Shown in pieces: positions 47,793 through 57,838 of a DNA stretch of 64,000 nucleotides. The DNA is from Penelope pileata (Eukaryota; Chordata; Aves; Galliformes; Cracidae). Under the pieces are notes generated by a model. That model searched no databases. It was not told the origin of the DNA and worked only from the letters and a program-made list of their open reading frames with translations. How positions within the stretch are numbered: position 1 is the stretch's first letter; the number at the start of each line of letters is the position of its first letter. A program made the translations under genes and the position numbers. The DNA is taken from contig WBMW01004121.1 in assembly GCA_013396635.1 (NCBI GenBank), positions 31,401-95,400 on the forward strand. The letters run 5' to 3'.

Positions 47793-48712
47793 CAGCCCTT
47801 GGCAGGGGTTGGAACTGGGTGGGCTTTGAGGTCTTTCCAACCCAACCATTCTGTGAACCCCCCAAACCTTTGTGGCAGTCAGACTGTGGCAGTGACACTT
47901 AGCTACTGAGAGAAGTTTCATGCCTTACTGAGGGTTCACATTGCTGCTTGAGTTCTGATCTCTATTTTTTTAAAAAAAATGCAGAAGAATGAAGATTAGG
48001 GTTGGGAGATTGACGTGGCGTGTACGTGGCTTTTAAAAATATATTTCTGCAGTGCGCAGAACTTTCCTTTATCCAGCAGCACAGCAGCTCCCACTGCTGG
48101 CTGCCAGATCAGTCACCTCCCAGGTAGTTGCATTGTCTTCAAAAGGCAGATCTGGTCTTGTGAAAAAAGGTAAGAGGAAGGACAGTGGTTGTTTAAAATG
48201 CTTGTTTTAAACATCTCAATTATTTAAAAACCTGATTTTTAAAAAAAGGAACGGTACTGTGTGCTATACTGTTACACTGTGCAGTGTTTAAGCCCTTGCA
48301 CAGAGGCTCTGGCACAGTGGTTTGTAACATCTTTGTGTTAATCAAGAATGGGACTTGACGTGTTTCCAGTGTTGTGATATGCTGGGAAGGTTGGCTGCCA
48401 AGCCTGGCCGTGTTCAGGGAGCTCTGTAGCCCTGGAGTGGCTGCTCGGAGGGAGCAGGAGTGTTTCTTATCCCATGGCAAGGTTTTAAGTCTGATGCTTG
48501 CCTACGTGCTGAAAGCCTGGTTTCTTTAGGAGGCGTTCTCTGGCAGAAAATCAGTGCAGAGTTGGCAAAACCAGACGTGTTCTTGTGTGTGGTCACAGCA
48601 CAAGCTGGACTTTGCCCGTGGGCACAGCGCGCTGACCTCGCTGCTGCTGGGTTAAATGTGGGGGTGTGGCTGCGAGAAGAACTTCAGCTGTTGTTCTCCC
48701 CTTCTTTCCTAG

Positions 48713-48904
48713 ATTCACGACCGAAACGCTCACTGGAGAAGCTTCCTGATAGACCTTACCACCAAAAAAGACCACAACTGGTCCAAAATAGAGACCTTCT
48801 CAGGAGCCTGTGCGGGGGAAGCCCCCGCGCCGGGGCTGTGGGCAGCTGGCCGAGGCAGGCAGTGCAGAGCCGACAGCGGCCTCCCGACACAACCCGGGCA
48901 CTGA
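48713..48904 (+). pseudogene. Duplicate of GZF1-like last exon (in repeat copy B)
   Basis: A copy of 46954-47145 with the same acceptor (ttcctag) and stop codon. If the repeat is real it would be an alternative last exon; if the repeat is an assembly artefact, it is not a separate locus. I favour the artefact. Confidence 0.6.
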
Positions 48905-49149
48905 CCGCGCCCTGCTGTGCCTGTAGGGCCCCAGGACACGGGGGCAGGGCTCCTGGTGCTGGCTGCCAGCCCGTCAGACCTCAGCTCCGCCTACAGCTGT
49001 TTTTCACAAAGTTTTGACCGCCTCACACAGTATCTCTTTGGGAAAGCGTGTGCAGATGTACATCTGCAGGTGCTGTTGCTGTGCGTTATGGTGGGTTTTT
49101 TAATAAAGAGACGCTCCTCCCCCCGCGTTGTCCGTCGGAATGATGCGAA

Positions 49150-49420
49150 CAAAGGCGTAAGTGACAGCAACCCGCCGGAGCAACGGGCGGAGGGGGTGCG
49201 CACGGCCGGGCCGCTGCGCGGTTGCCTAGCAACGCCCTGCGGGCCATCGGACGTCACTTCCTCCGCGCCGTCCTCTCCCGACGGAAGTTGAGGCGGGGGC
49301 GGGGCTACCTCCGCAGCGCTTCCGGCCGCCGCCCGCAGCCCGGGCCGTGAGGAGCGGCGCGGCCGGGCCGGGCCCGACCCCAGGCGCTGCCCCGCGCCGC
49401 GGCCCAGGTGGGTGCCGGGC
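49150..49420 (+). promoter_or_regulatory. GZF1 CpG-island promoter and non-coding first exon
   Basis: A CpG-dense island with an ordered set of sites: an RFX X-box GTTGCCTAGCAAC (49221-49233), a composite CRE/ETS site GGACGTCACTTCC (49249-49261), another ETS core CGGAAG (49282-49287) and SP1-type GGGGCGGGG (49296-49304). A probable untranslated first exon ends at gcggcccag/gtgggt (49407), with an acceptor near 50216 or 50226 just upstream of the GZF1 ATG. There is no TATA box. The same island occurs in repeat copy A at 47391-47661. Confidence 0.7.
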
Positions 49421-50237
49421 CCTCCGCTGGGCCTGGGGCCCTCAGGGGCCGCTCTCTTGGGGGCCCGTGAGGAGGGCGGGCCCGGAGGGGCTGTCGCCCC
49501 GCAGTTGGAGCTCGGCTGCGCCTCCGCGGCACGGTGCGGGCCCCGGGGTCGCGGGTTCGGTGCCCGCCTCAGGGCCGCGGCTGTTGCGTTCCGGGTAGGG
49601 CGCTCCGCGGGGCCGTGCCCAGCCCGCCTCACGCGTGGGTGCCGGTGTGACGGGAGCACGGGCGGGAGCGAGGCTGCAGTTTCACTGCCGGGCTGCGGGG
49701 ACCGGAGCGTGAAGCAGCTGTGGGCAGGGGAGAGGGCTGTTGTTTTTTCTGGGCTCAGATGTTTACAGGAAAAAAAAAAACCCTGCAAGTTTCTTCTTTT
49801 GAGAACATGGGAGCCACGGTGGTTGGAGATAAGATGTAACCTGAGTGGGGCTGGACATAGTGAAGCCCTTTTGTAGGGCTGCAGGTGGGTGCTCGGAGCT
49901 GAGGGGCTCTGGGTCTGTTCGGAGCTTTAACGCAGCAGCTGCCCTGGGGAAGCGCCCTGGTTCCTCAGGGTCACTGTTTGAGAATGTGCTCGTGCAGTTC
50001 CCTGGGCTTCTGTCAGCTGAACACGTGGAATTTGGCCCAAGTGCTGCTTAAAAGTCTGACCTGAAAAAGTGGGGTGTGTTTGGGATTGCAGCTCGGTTAA
50101 ACGCAGCCTTCTCTCCTTTGCTAGGGGGGAGGATGACTCAGTTCCACCTGCCTCCCTGAAATCTTTGAGTGTTACCAGCTCCCGTGCCAACAGCTAACGC
50201 GCGGTGTTGTTGGCAGCTTTTTGCAGAGAGAAGAAAG

Positions 50238-51583
50238 ATGGAAAGTAATGCGGTCCTGCTGGAATCCAAGTCCTCCCCCATCAACCTGCTGAACGAGATG
50301 CACCAGCTGCGGCTCCTGGGCCACCTCTGCGACGTGACGGTCAGCGTGGAGTACCAGGGTGTCAGGGCAGAGTTCGTGGCCCACAAGGCTGTCTTGGCAG
50401 CGACGAGCAAATTTTTCAAGGAGGTGTTCCTTAACGAGAAGAGCATGGACGGCCCGAGAACCAATGTGTTCCTGAACGAGGTCCAGGTTGCTGATTTTGC
50501 TTCGTTTCTCGAGTTTGTCTACACTGCTAAGGTAGAAGTGGAAGAAGACAGAGTGCAGCGTATGCTGGAAATAGCTGAAAAGCTGAAGTGCTTGGATCTC
50601 TCAGAAACCTGCTTTCAGTTAAAGAAGCAGATGCTCGAGTCGGTGCTGTTGGAGCTGCAAAACTTCTCGGAGTCGCAGAGCTCTGAGGAAGAGAGTGCAG
50701 CCCAGCCAAGCGTTGTGCTGGAGTCTAAAGCAGCTGCTGTGGCAGAAGCTGAGCAGGCAGACCGTCCTCTGGAGCCCGCGGGTTCCCCGGGCGGCAGGCC
50801 CAGAAACGGAGCGTCCCCTGAGGTGCCAGCTGCCAAACCGAAGGAGAAAACAGACAAAAAGAAGGAAGTGATGAAGCCTCCCTACGCCAAAATCCGAAGG
50901 GCAAGCGGGAGGCTGGCTGGGAGGAAAGTGTTTGTGGAAATCCCCAAGAAGAAATACACACGGCGGCTGAGAGAGCAGCAGAAGAGTGCCGAGGGCGCTG
51001 CTGCTGAGGACGGTTACCCCCAGGAGCAGGACACGTGTGACACAGAGAAGGAGGAGGAGCAAGCAGAGAGCAGCATCAAACCGGAAGGCGAAGAATGCGA
51101 TGGCGACTTTGAGTCGGAAGAAAACGTGAAAAAATCAGAAGAGGAGAAAAAGAAACGAGGCAGTAACTTCAAGTGCAGCACGTGCGAGAAGGAATTCCTC
51201 TATGAGAAAAGCTTTCTGAAGCACATAAAGCACAGCCACGGCATCGCAGCCGAAATCGTGTATCGGTGTGAAACCTGCAGTCAGACCTTTGCCAACCGGT
51301 GCAACCTAAAAAGCCACCAGCGCCACGTCCACAGCAGCGAGCGCCACTTCCCTTGTGAGCTCTGCGGTAAGAAGTTCAAGAGGAAGAAGGACGTCAAGAG
51401 GCACATTCTCCAGGTTCATGAGGGTGGTGGGGAGCGTCATCAGTGCCAGCAGTGTGGAAAGGGGTTGAGCTCCAAAACTGCCTTGAGGCTCCATGAAAGG
51501 ACGCATACAGGCGACAAGCCTTATGGGTGCACAGAGTGTGAGGCTAAATTTTCTCAGCCTTCTGCACTTAAAACACACATGAG
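50238..51583 (+). CDS. GZF1: GZF1 coding exon 1: BTB, linker and fingers 1-5
   Basis: It starts with ATGG in good context after a TTTTTGCAG acceptor (50226). It carries the BTB, the acidic linker and five fingers, and ends at ATG AG/gtatga in phase 2; the second His of finger 5 is encoded by the next exon. Confidence 0.96.
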
Positions 51584-54500
51584 GTATGAACAGACTTAAG
51601 TGGCCTTGTTAGATTCTGGGGGGAGAAGCAGGATCCCCCGGATCGCACCTTGAGCCTGCCAGTGAAGTGGGGGTGTAAAACGTGACGGGAAGGCTTCGGT
51701 ATTTCTCTTTTTCGTGGCTTTTCTCCTGCTTCCCAGACGGAGGGAGTCGCTGCCACTGCCTTTCAGCCAAAGGAGGGGTGCGTGGGCTGAGGCCGGCTGC
51801 TGCTGGGGTGCACAGGGAGCTTTTCTCGTGGCAGTGCACCTGTCCATGGGACACTTGGCCTGAGAAAAGCAGCCCCGTGATGAGTTACTTGTACCGTTAG
51901 GGCTGTAATTAGTTCAGCTAATTTGATGCCGCTTCGTATTCAAAAGGAAAACGTTCTGCAGTAAGTATGAAAAGAATCTGAAAGGATTTAGCCTTGTATC
52001 GAATTGAAGAGTGGCGGGTTTGGGTCTGAGCACAGAAAACAGCTGAAGTTTGACTGGGAACAGTCTGGAGGTGAGTGAGGCACTGAAGACACCCAGAGCA
52101 GAACTGAAGTGAGGTGTAGCCTCAGGGTGGAGGTAAAAACACGTGGTAGGAAGCACACCCAGAAGCAGAACTCTTGAGCTAGCTGCCCCTGCGGCGTTAC
52201 TGCTGCTGCAGCTGTGTGGAAGCTGTGTCCTGTCCTAACCAGCAGGAAGTGCTTTGTGCTGCTTGCAGGGAACGTTCCGACACGCTGGAGCTGCTGCTCC
52301 GTGGTGTGGCCCTGTGAGCAGGAGCAGCACGCGCTCACGTTCTGCCTGCAGGGTTGTGTTGGTGCCGCCAGCAGCACAGAACTGCTTCACTTGAGATCGC
52401 AGGATGGTGGCCTTTTTCTTTCAGACTCAAGCTGCATATGAGTTTGCTAAACTTGACTCGATCTCTAACTTCAAAAATTTGTTTTTACCCTGAAAGAATT
52501 TTCAGATCTGGGCCTTGATCATGCAGCACAGTAAGAGAAAAGCAGCACTGCAGAAAGCACAGCTGGGCCCAGCTAAAGGTTTTCAAAAGACAGTAAAATC
52601 AGTCCCTCTTCTCAAAGTGAAGGCAACTTGTGTTGTGCTGCAAAGGGAAGGAAGAGACCTCGGTGTTTTAATGTTGCTTTCTCATTTCAGAATCCACACT
52701 GGTGAAAAACCTTTTGTCTGTGATGAGTGTGGTGCCAGGTTCACTCAGAATCACATGCTTATATATCACAAACGATGTCACACAGGTAAGGCTTTCCTCT
52801 GCAGTGGGCTGTGCAGGAGGCAGCCTGCTGTGATACCAGGAGACCTCGCTGCCGTTCAGAAGTCAAATGTCTTTTTGCAGTTTTTGATGTAACAGTAGAT
52901 TTTCTCCTCCTAAGATGCGTTTTCTTCTGAGAAAGGTTCTTAGAGGTGGAAAGGCAGACAGTGCAAAGAGCCAAAGGAGCTTCTGGAGGAGAGAGGAAGC
53001 TCCCACCCAGCTGGGATCTGGCACCTAGGGCGTGGAGTGAGGCTGCTTTGGGTGTTTATCAATATCCAAAGATGTGGCAGTCATCCTAAAAGATCTAGTT
53101 GAATTCTTTCTCTGTAAGCCCAAGGAATGTTATCAAGCACTTGTCTTTATGTGCCTCGTGCAGGGATCCCTGTTGTCACCTTGACCCTGCTGTGAGGTTG
53201 GCCTGTGGTTCCTTCATAGCCAGCAGCTTTCCCTTCTTGCACGTGGTGGGCACATCTGAGAATTTGGCCTAATGCTCCTCTTCACTCTTGGTGCAGGGGA
53301 AAGACCCTTCATGTGTGAGACGTGTGGGAAGAGCTTTGCTTCCAAGGAGTACTTGAAGCACCACAACAGAATCCATACAGGGTCCAAACCATTTAAATGT
53401 GAAGTTTGCTTCAGAACGTTTGCACAGAGGAACTCGCTCTACCAGCATATCAAAGTTCACACAGGTAGGAGGTGCTCTTTGTTGTTGTTTGAAACAAACC
53501 CTCGTGACTTAAAGACTTGCTGACAGTTGCATCGTTCAGATAAGGAACTTCTCAACCAGGATTTCCCAGTACTTGAATTCCTGCTCTGCAAACAGGCTCT
53601 GGTTCTTGATGCAGCATGTTTCCTTTCCCTTCCTTTCTCCTTGTACTTCCCTGTACTTCTTACTGACTCTCACAGCGAATCTCCAGAACGTTTCCAAGAG
53701 CTGTGCAGGTGTTGCTAGTAGTGCAGCTGCGTTATGACGAAGGCTTGTCAGTGACCGAAGCATTACGCCCATTTTGGTTCTTAGCAAAGCACTGCAGAGA
53801 GCCAATCCCTTTCTTGCCTGCTTGCCCACCTTTCATGTTTGCAGCCTTTTCTGCTTGGATTTTCTCTGTAGTCTGTTTTATTCCTTCCTGCCTCTCTGGA
53901 GGCACGGTGCTGACTTTCAGGTGGTGCCACTGGTGTCACAAAGGCTTTGTGTCAGTGTCAGAAGGCAGAGAGGGCAGGCACTTTCATTCTTTGCAGCTTC
54001 AGCACTTCTCTCCATTCTTTATTTTCTCTTACCCTGCCTTTCAGAGAAACAGAATTGTGTTCTGCCCAATACTGGCTCTAAATTTCATCCCTCTGGTGGA
54101 ATCAGCCTTGCTCTCTCCAACTCACCGTTATTCAGCAATACCACGGGTTGCAAATGTTCGTGTTCCTTTGACGGTGCAGTAAATACCTCGCTTTACCAGT
54201 GCCACCCTGCAGGAAGCACCCTTGCCACCATTCTCTGTGCTACCAGAATTCTTGGTTGGCTGCTGGGTTGCTCTTTCCTGACGTCCTGCATCAGAGTGTC
54301 AGGTGTGGTGTCACATTGATGTTTTCCTGTTCTGGAATGTCATCTCTCTTTCTGTGATACCGCCTGGATCTGGTTTAAGGGGTTTTTTTGTATGCCTTTT
54401 TCTCCCTTAGGCAAGAAAGGAGGAAACAGGAGAGAGTATAAGCCTGTGGTTCTTTCAAAAAGTGCTTAATGCAGAGACAGTTTAGGACAGGCTTGGAGCA

Positions 54501-56420
54501 AAGCTCCTGGCTGTGAGAAGCTCTGATATTCACGCACACAGAACGTACCTTGTAAACAGGCACAGTGTTATTCCAGGGCAGGACTTGGAGTTGCTAGTTG
54601 AACACAGAGGTAGAAAACTCTGGAGGCTTCCATGGTTGTGGTGATGTGTGCAGGCTGTGGGTCCAGCCCTTAGGCTTTAGGTACCTGCCTGCTTCAGGCG
54701 TGTCAAAACGTAACCTACGGTGAGAATTCCGCACCGGTGCTGTTCTCTGGAGAGACTCTGCGCTCGCCCTCGCGCTGCGTGGAGCACGGGGGGCTGGCTG
54801 AGCAGCGAGCAGCATTCCCAGTTGGTCTGTGCTCTGCTTCCAGGTGAGCGGCCCTACTGCTGTGACCAGTGTGGGAAGCAGTTCACGCAGCTCAACGCGC
54901 TGCAGCGTCACCATCGCATACACACCGGGGAGAAGCCCTTCATGTGCAACGCCTGCGGGCGAACCTTCACCGACAAGTCCACGCTGCGGCGGCACACCTC
55001 GGTGAGACCCTGCCGCCCCGCCGCCTTGTCGCCCAGCGCCTCCTGCCCTGGCCACGCAGCGATGTGTTGACTTTGCCAGGCCTGGAGGGGGCTTCCCGTG
55101 CAATTTTGTTGTTGCTTTGTTGGGTTTAGAGGTTCAGGCTACAGCAGAGCCATTCTTAATCTCCTGCACTTTGGCCACAATAACCCCACGCAACGCTATA
55201 GGCTTGGGGCAGATTGGCTTGAAGACTGCATAGAGGAAAAGGACCTGGGGGTGTTGGTTGGTGCTCGGCTGAACATGAACCGATAGTGTGCCCAGGTGGC
55301 CAAGAAGGCCAGTGGCATCCTGGCCTGCATCAGAAATAGCACAGCCAGCAGAGCAGGGAGGTGATCGTCCCCTGTACTCAGCTCTGGTGCGGCCGCACCT
55401 CGAGTGCTGTGTTCAGCTTTGGACCCCTCACTACAAGAAAGGCATCGAGGCCCTGGGACGTGTCCAGAGAAGGGCAACAGAACTGGTGAGGGGTCTGGAG
55501 CACAAGTCTGATGGGGAGCGGCTGAGGGAGCTGGGATTGTTCAGTCTGGAGCAGAGGAGGCTCAGGGGAGACCTCATCGCACTCTGCAACTTCCTGCAGG
55601 GAGGTTGTGGTGAGGAGGGGGTCGGCCTCTGCTCCCAGATAACTACTGACAGGACGAGAGGGAATGGCCACAAGTTGCACCAGGGTAAATTTAGACTGGA
55701 TGTGAGGAGAAACTTTTTCTCTGAAAGAGCGGTCAGGCACTGGAATGGCTGCCCAGGGAGGTGGTGGAGTCACCGTCCCTGGCGCTGTTCAAGAAGCGTC
55801 TGGATGAGGTGCTAAGGGACATGGGTTAGTAGCTGAGTGGGTAGGGATGGTGATAGGAGGACGGTTGGACTAGATGATCTTGTAGGTCCTTTCCCATCTT
55901 TCCAATACCAGACTGGTACGTCGATGTGTACTGATGTAGGCTGGGGGTACTTCTGGGGGATGAAGACGTTGTTCTGCTAGAGTCAGGTATGGCTTGGGTT
56001 CAGGCTTTTGCCTGCCGCTCATCGTGCGTTCAACCCGCTGGGGCTTTTGTGTTGTTTTTTCAGATACATGATAAAAACACCCCGTGGAAGTCCTTCCTGG
56101 TCATCGTTGAAGGAGCATCTAAGAACGACGAAGGTCACAAAACAGAGCTCCCCGATGACGAATATGAGGTGTCACCTAAAATGCCCGAGAAGCTGCTGTC
56201 TTTCTCTGAAAATGGCCACTATCAAAGCTTCGCCGCTGTCCCGGGGAGCGTGACTGCGCTGCACGACAGCGGCTCTGCAGCGGGGACAGACTGTAAGTCA
56301 GATGGGACCCCGGGGCCGCAGGAAGCCCTGATAGCTACCACGCTGAGTGAGCTGACAGTGCTGCATACGCAGACAGACTCCATTCAGCCACAGCTTCATG
56401 CTCTGGTGAATATGGAGTAG
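50238..56420 (+). CDS. GZF1: GZF1 (GDNF-inducible zinc finger protein 1), five coding exons
   Basis: A BTB/C2H2 transcriptional repressor, nuclear/nucleolar, known in mammals as a GDNF-induced factor in kidney branching morphogenesis. Coding sequence 50238-51583, 52691-52785, 53297-53464, 54844-55001 and 56064-56420 gives 2124 bp, 707 aa; human GZF1 is close to that length. Order: BTB (about 10-120; GHLCDVTV, HKAVLAATS, FLEFVYTAKVE), an acidic/basic linker with a nuclear-localisation-like KKKYTRRLREQQK, ten C2H2 fingers (about 310-591), and an acidic C-terminal tail ending LVNME. The start at 50238 gives MESNAVLLESKSSP, matching the GZF1 N-terminus. The upstream open frame includes intron and leader sequence and is not used. 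The introns have GT/AG borders in phases 2, 1, 1 and 0. No disabling change was seen. Confidence 0.97.
52691..52785 (+). CDS. GZF1: GZF1 coding exon 2: finger 6
   Basis: A 95-bp exon, phase 2 to 1, with acceptor tctcatttcag and donor g/gtaagg. It encodes IHTGEKP and finger 6 (FVCDECGARFTQ...). Confidence 0.96.
53297..53464 (+). CDS. GZF1: GZF1 coding exon 3: fingers 7 and 8
   Basis: A 168-bp exon, phase 1 at both ends, with acceptor cttggtgcag and donor g/gtagga. It encodes FMCETCGKSF... and FKCEVCFRTF... joined by HTGSKP. Confidence 0.96.
54844..55001 (+). CDS. GZF1: GZF1 coding exon 4: fingers 9 and 10
   Basis: A 158-bp exon, phase 1 to 0, with acceptor tctgcttccag and donor tcg/gtgaga. 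It encodes YCCDQCGKQF... and FMCNACGRTF...; the last His is in the following exon. Confidence 0.96.
55155..55903 (+). repeat. CR1 LINE fragment, sense, in GZF1 intron 4
   Basis: About 750 bases of CR1 covering the end of ORF2 and the 3' UTR. The broken plus-strand frame keeps LLHFGHNN, DLGVLVGARL and LGLFSLEQRRLRGDLIAL, interrupted by at least one stop (55285-55287). The end block 'ggactagatgatcttgtaggtcc' is present, but the canonical terminal octamers are degenerate. The left boundary is approximate. Confidence 0.9.
56064..56420 (+). CDS. GZF1: GZF1 coding exon 5: acidic C-terminal tail
   Basis: Acceptor gttttttcag. It begins IHDKNTPWKSFLVIVEGASK, the GZF1 tail, rich in Asp/Glu/Ser, and stops at TAG 56418-56420 after NME. 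It contains no zinc finger. Confidence 0.96.
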   Translation: MHDKNTPWKSFLVIVEGASKNDEGHKTELPDDEYEVSPKMPEKLLSFSENGHYQSFAAVPGSVTALHDSGSAAGTDCKSDGTPGPQEALIATTLSELTVLHTQTDSIQPQLHALVNME

Positions 56421-56845
56421 TTTGGTGTTACAGATCCAGTTCAAGCCGCACGCTTTGTAGAGTCCTGTGGCTTTGCCAATAATCTACTGAGGGAACTAGG
56501 GGAAGCTGGGAGAAGGAAACAGCTAGACGTGAAAGTCATGCACTGGATTGCCAGAATTTCCTCAACATTGTGACTATCCACATCCAATGTGTACAGCTCC
56601 ATTTCCTGAAGGCAGGGGAGAGCAACACCAAATCCGGTTTGATTTCATCAGCTGAAGAAAGGTTGTTCCCTGCAGCTAAAAGGAGGTTGGAGGTAGGTGC
56701 AGTTGAGCTCTAGCTGCACTGCAGTGCAAGGACCTGCATCCAGTTAGGCTATAAAGAAGGTGCATGTTTGATTTGCAGTTGATTTGATTACACCTGTACA
56801 ATCAAGAGAAATGATGACGTGTTTCTCGGCCCAGTAGTTTAGTTA

Positions 56846-56851
56846 AATAAA
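56846..56851 (+). terminator. Proximal GZF1 poly-A signal (AATAAA)
   Basis: A canonical hexamer about 430 bases after the GZF1 stop codon, followed by T-rich sequence (gttgtattttccc). Confidence 0.6.
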
Positions 56852-57707
56852 GTTGTATTTTCCCTAGTGGAAATCTTTATATAAGTAAGTTTTACTCATT
56901 TGCATTTCAGGAAATGTTGTTTTATCCCTGCCTTTGCCAAAGAGCCAAGCAGTAAGCTAGCTGGCTCCTTGGGAATAGGAGGGGGAAAGGTCTGGAGTTT
57001 CATTCCAGAAGTTGTGGTTCTCTAGCTGCTGAACAGGCAAGTGGGAAGCCCGGTGGTGGTGGTGGCATTGGTTTTACTTGCCAGTAAATCTTGGTGCAGT
57101 TTGATGCTTGAGCAACTGGAAGATAGATAAAACTTGGCAACTGAAAGAACAAAGTGTATCTTCTAACACTGCTTATGAAAAATGGCACTGCTGGGTGATG
57201 AAGGCCCTGGCAGAAGGACAGCCTGCTGACTGTTGGGTGCTATCCACGCACCTCGCTGCTGGCCCGGGTAGGTCAGCAGTGCTCTTTTCTCCACCATCGC
57301 TGTTGCAGAACTGCAGGCCTCCTTTTAAATTGAGTACAGCTCGGGTGGGAATAGTTAATTACTGTTCTGCTAAGTAGCTCCAGCTAATTCCACTAGTCCA
57401 AGTCTCCCAAGGTACATTCAGTTGCAGATGGGAGGCAGTCAGCGTTGCTAGGACCAATAGCACAGAAAGATGCAAAGAAGTGAAAAACACACCGGGCTGG
57501 TGAAGGCATTGAGGCCTCTGCCTCCCGGATGGTGACCACCTTGTCTGTAGGACTGCTGGAATCCGAAGGGCGGTTTTTAGGCTAATCCCTGTTTCACTTG
57601 TCCTCTCTTAGGTGTTAAGGGGCAGAAATTAGAAGCGTCAGTGATAAATGGAGCTGCAGTTCAAAGGCTTTTCTTGATGAATACATTTGAGCAGCAGATT
57701 CTTGAAC

Positions 57708-57838
57708 CATAGAATCACAGAATGGTTCAGGTTGGAAGGGACCTTACAGATCATCTTGTTCCAACCCCCCTGCCATGGGCAAGGACACCTCCCACCAGAC
57801 CAGGTTGCTTAAAGCCCCATCCAGCCTGGCTTGACACT
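57708..57838 (-). repeat. CR1 3'-end fragment, antisense
   Basis: About 130 bases in reverse orientation: catagaatcacagaatggttcaggttggaaggg, the 'ttccaacccccctgccatgggcaaggacacctccc' block and 'aaagccccatccagcctg'. It matches the copy at 63684-63815 closely, so both are of one subfamily. Confidence 0.92.

Larger units (their letters stand above)
47793..49550 (+). repeat. 1758-bp tandem direct repeat, copy B
   Basis: The second copy of 46034-47791. It includes a duplicate of the GZF1-like last exon (48713-48904), its poly-A signal (49102-49107) and the GZF1 CpG island. It runs on without a break into GZF1 sequence at 49551, so it is the copy contiguous with GZF1, while copy A is contiguous with the paralogue. 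Confidence 0.95.

Noticed and set aside
50169..50237. Upstream extension of GZF1 by 23 codons
   Set aside because: It runs through the splice acceptors at 50216/50226 into intron sequence. The ATG at 50238 gives the N-terminus known for GZF1.
55098..55815. Open frames with LINE-like peptides in GZF1 intron 4
   Set aside because: They are remnants of CR1 ORF2 with an in-frame stop, not a host gene.
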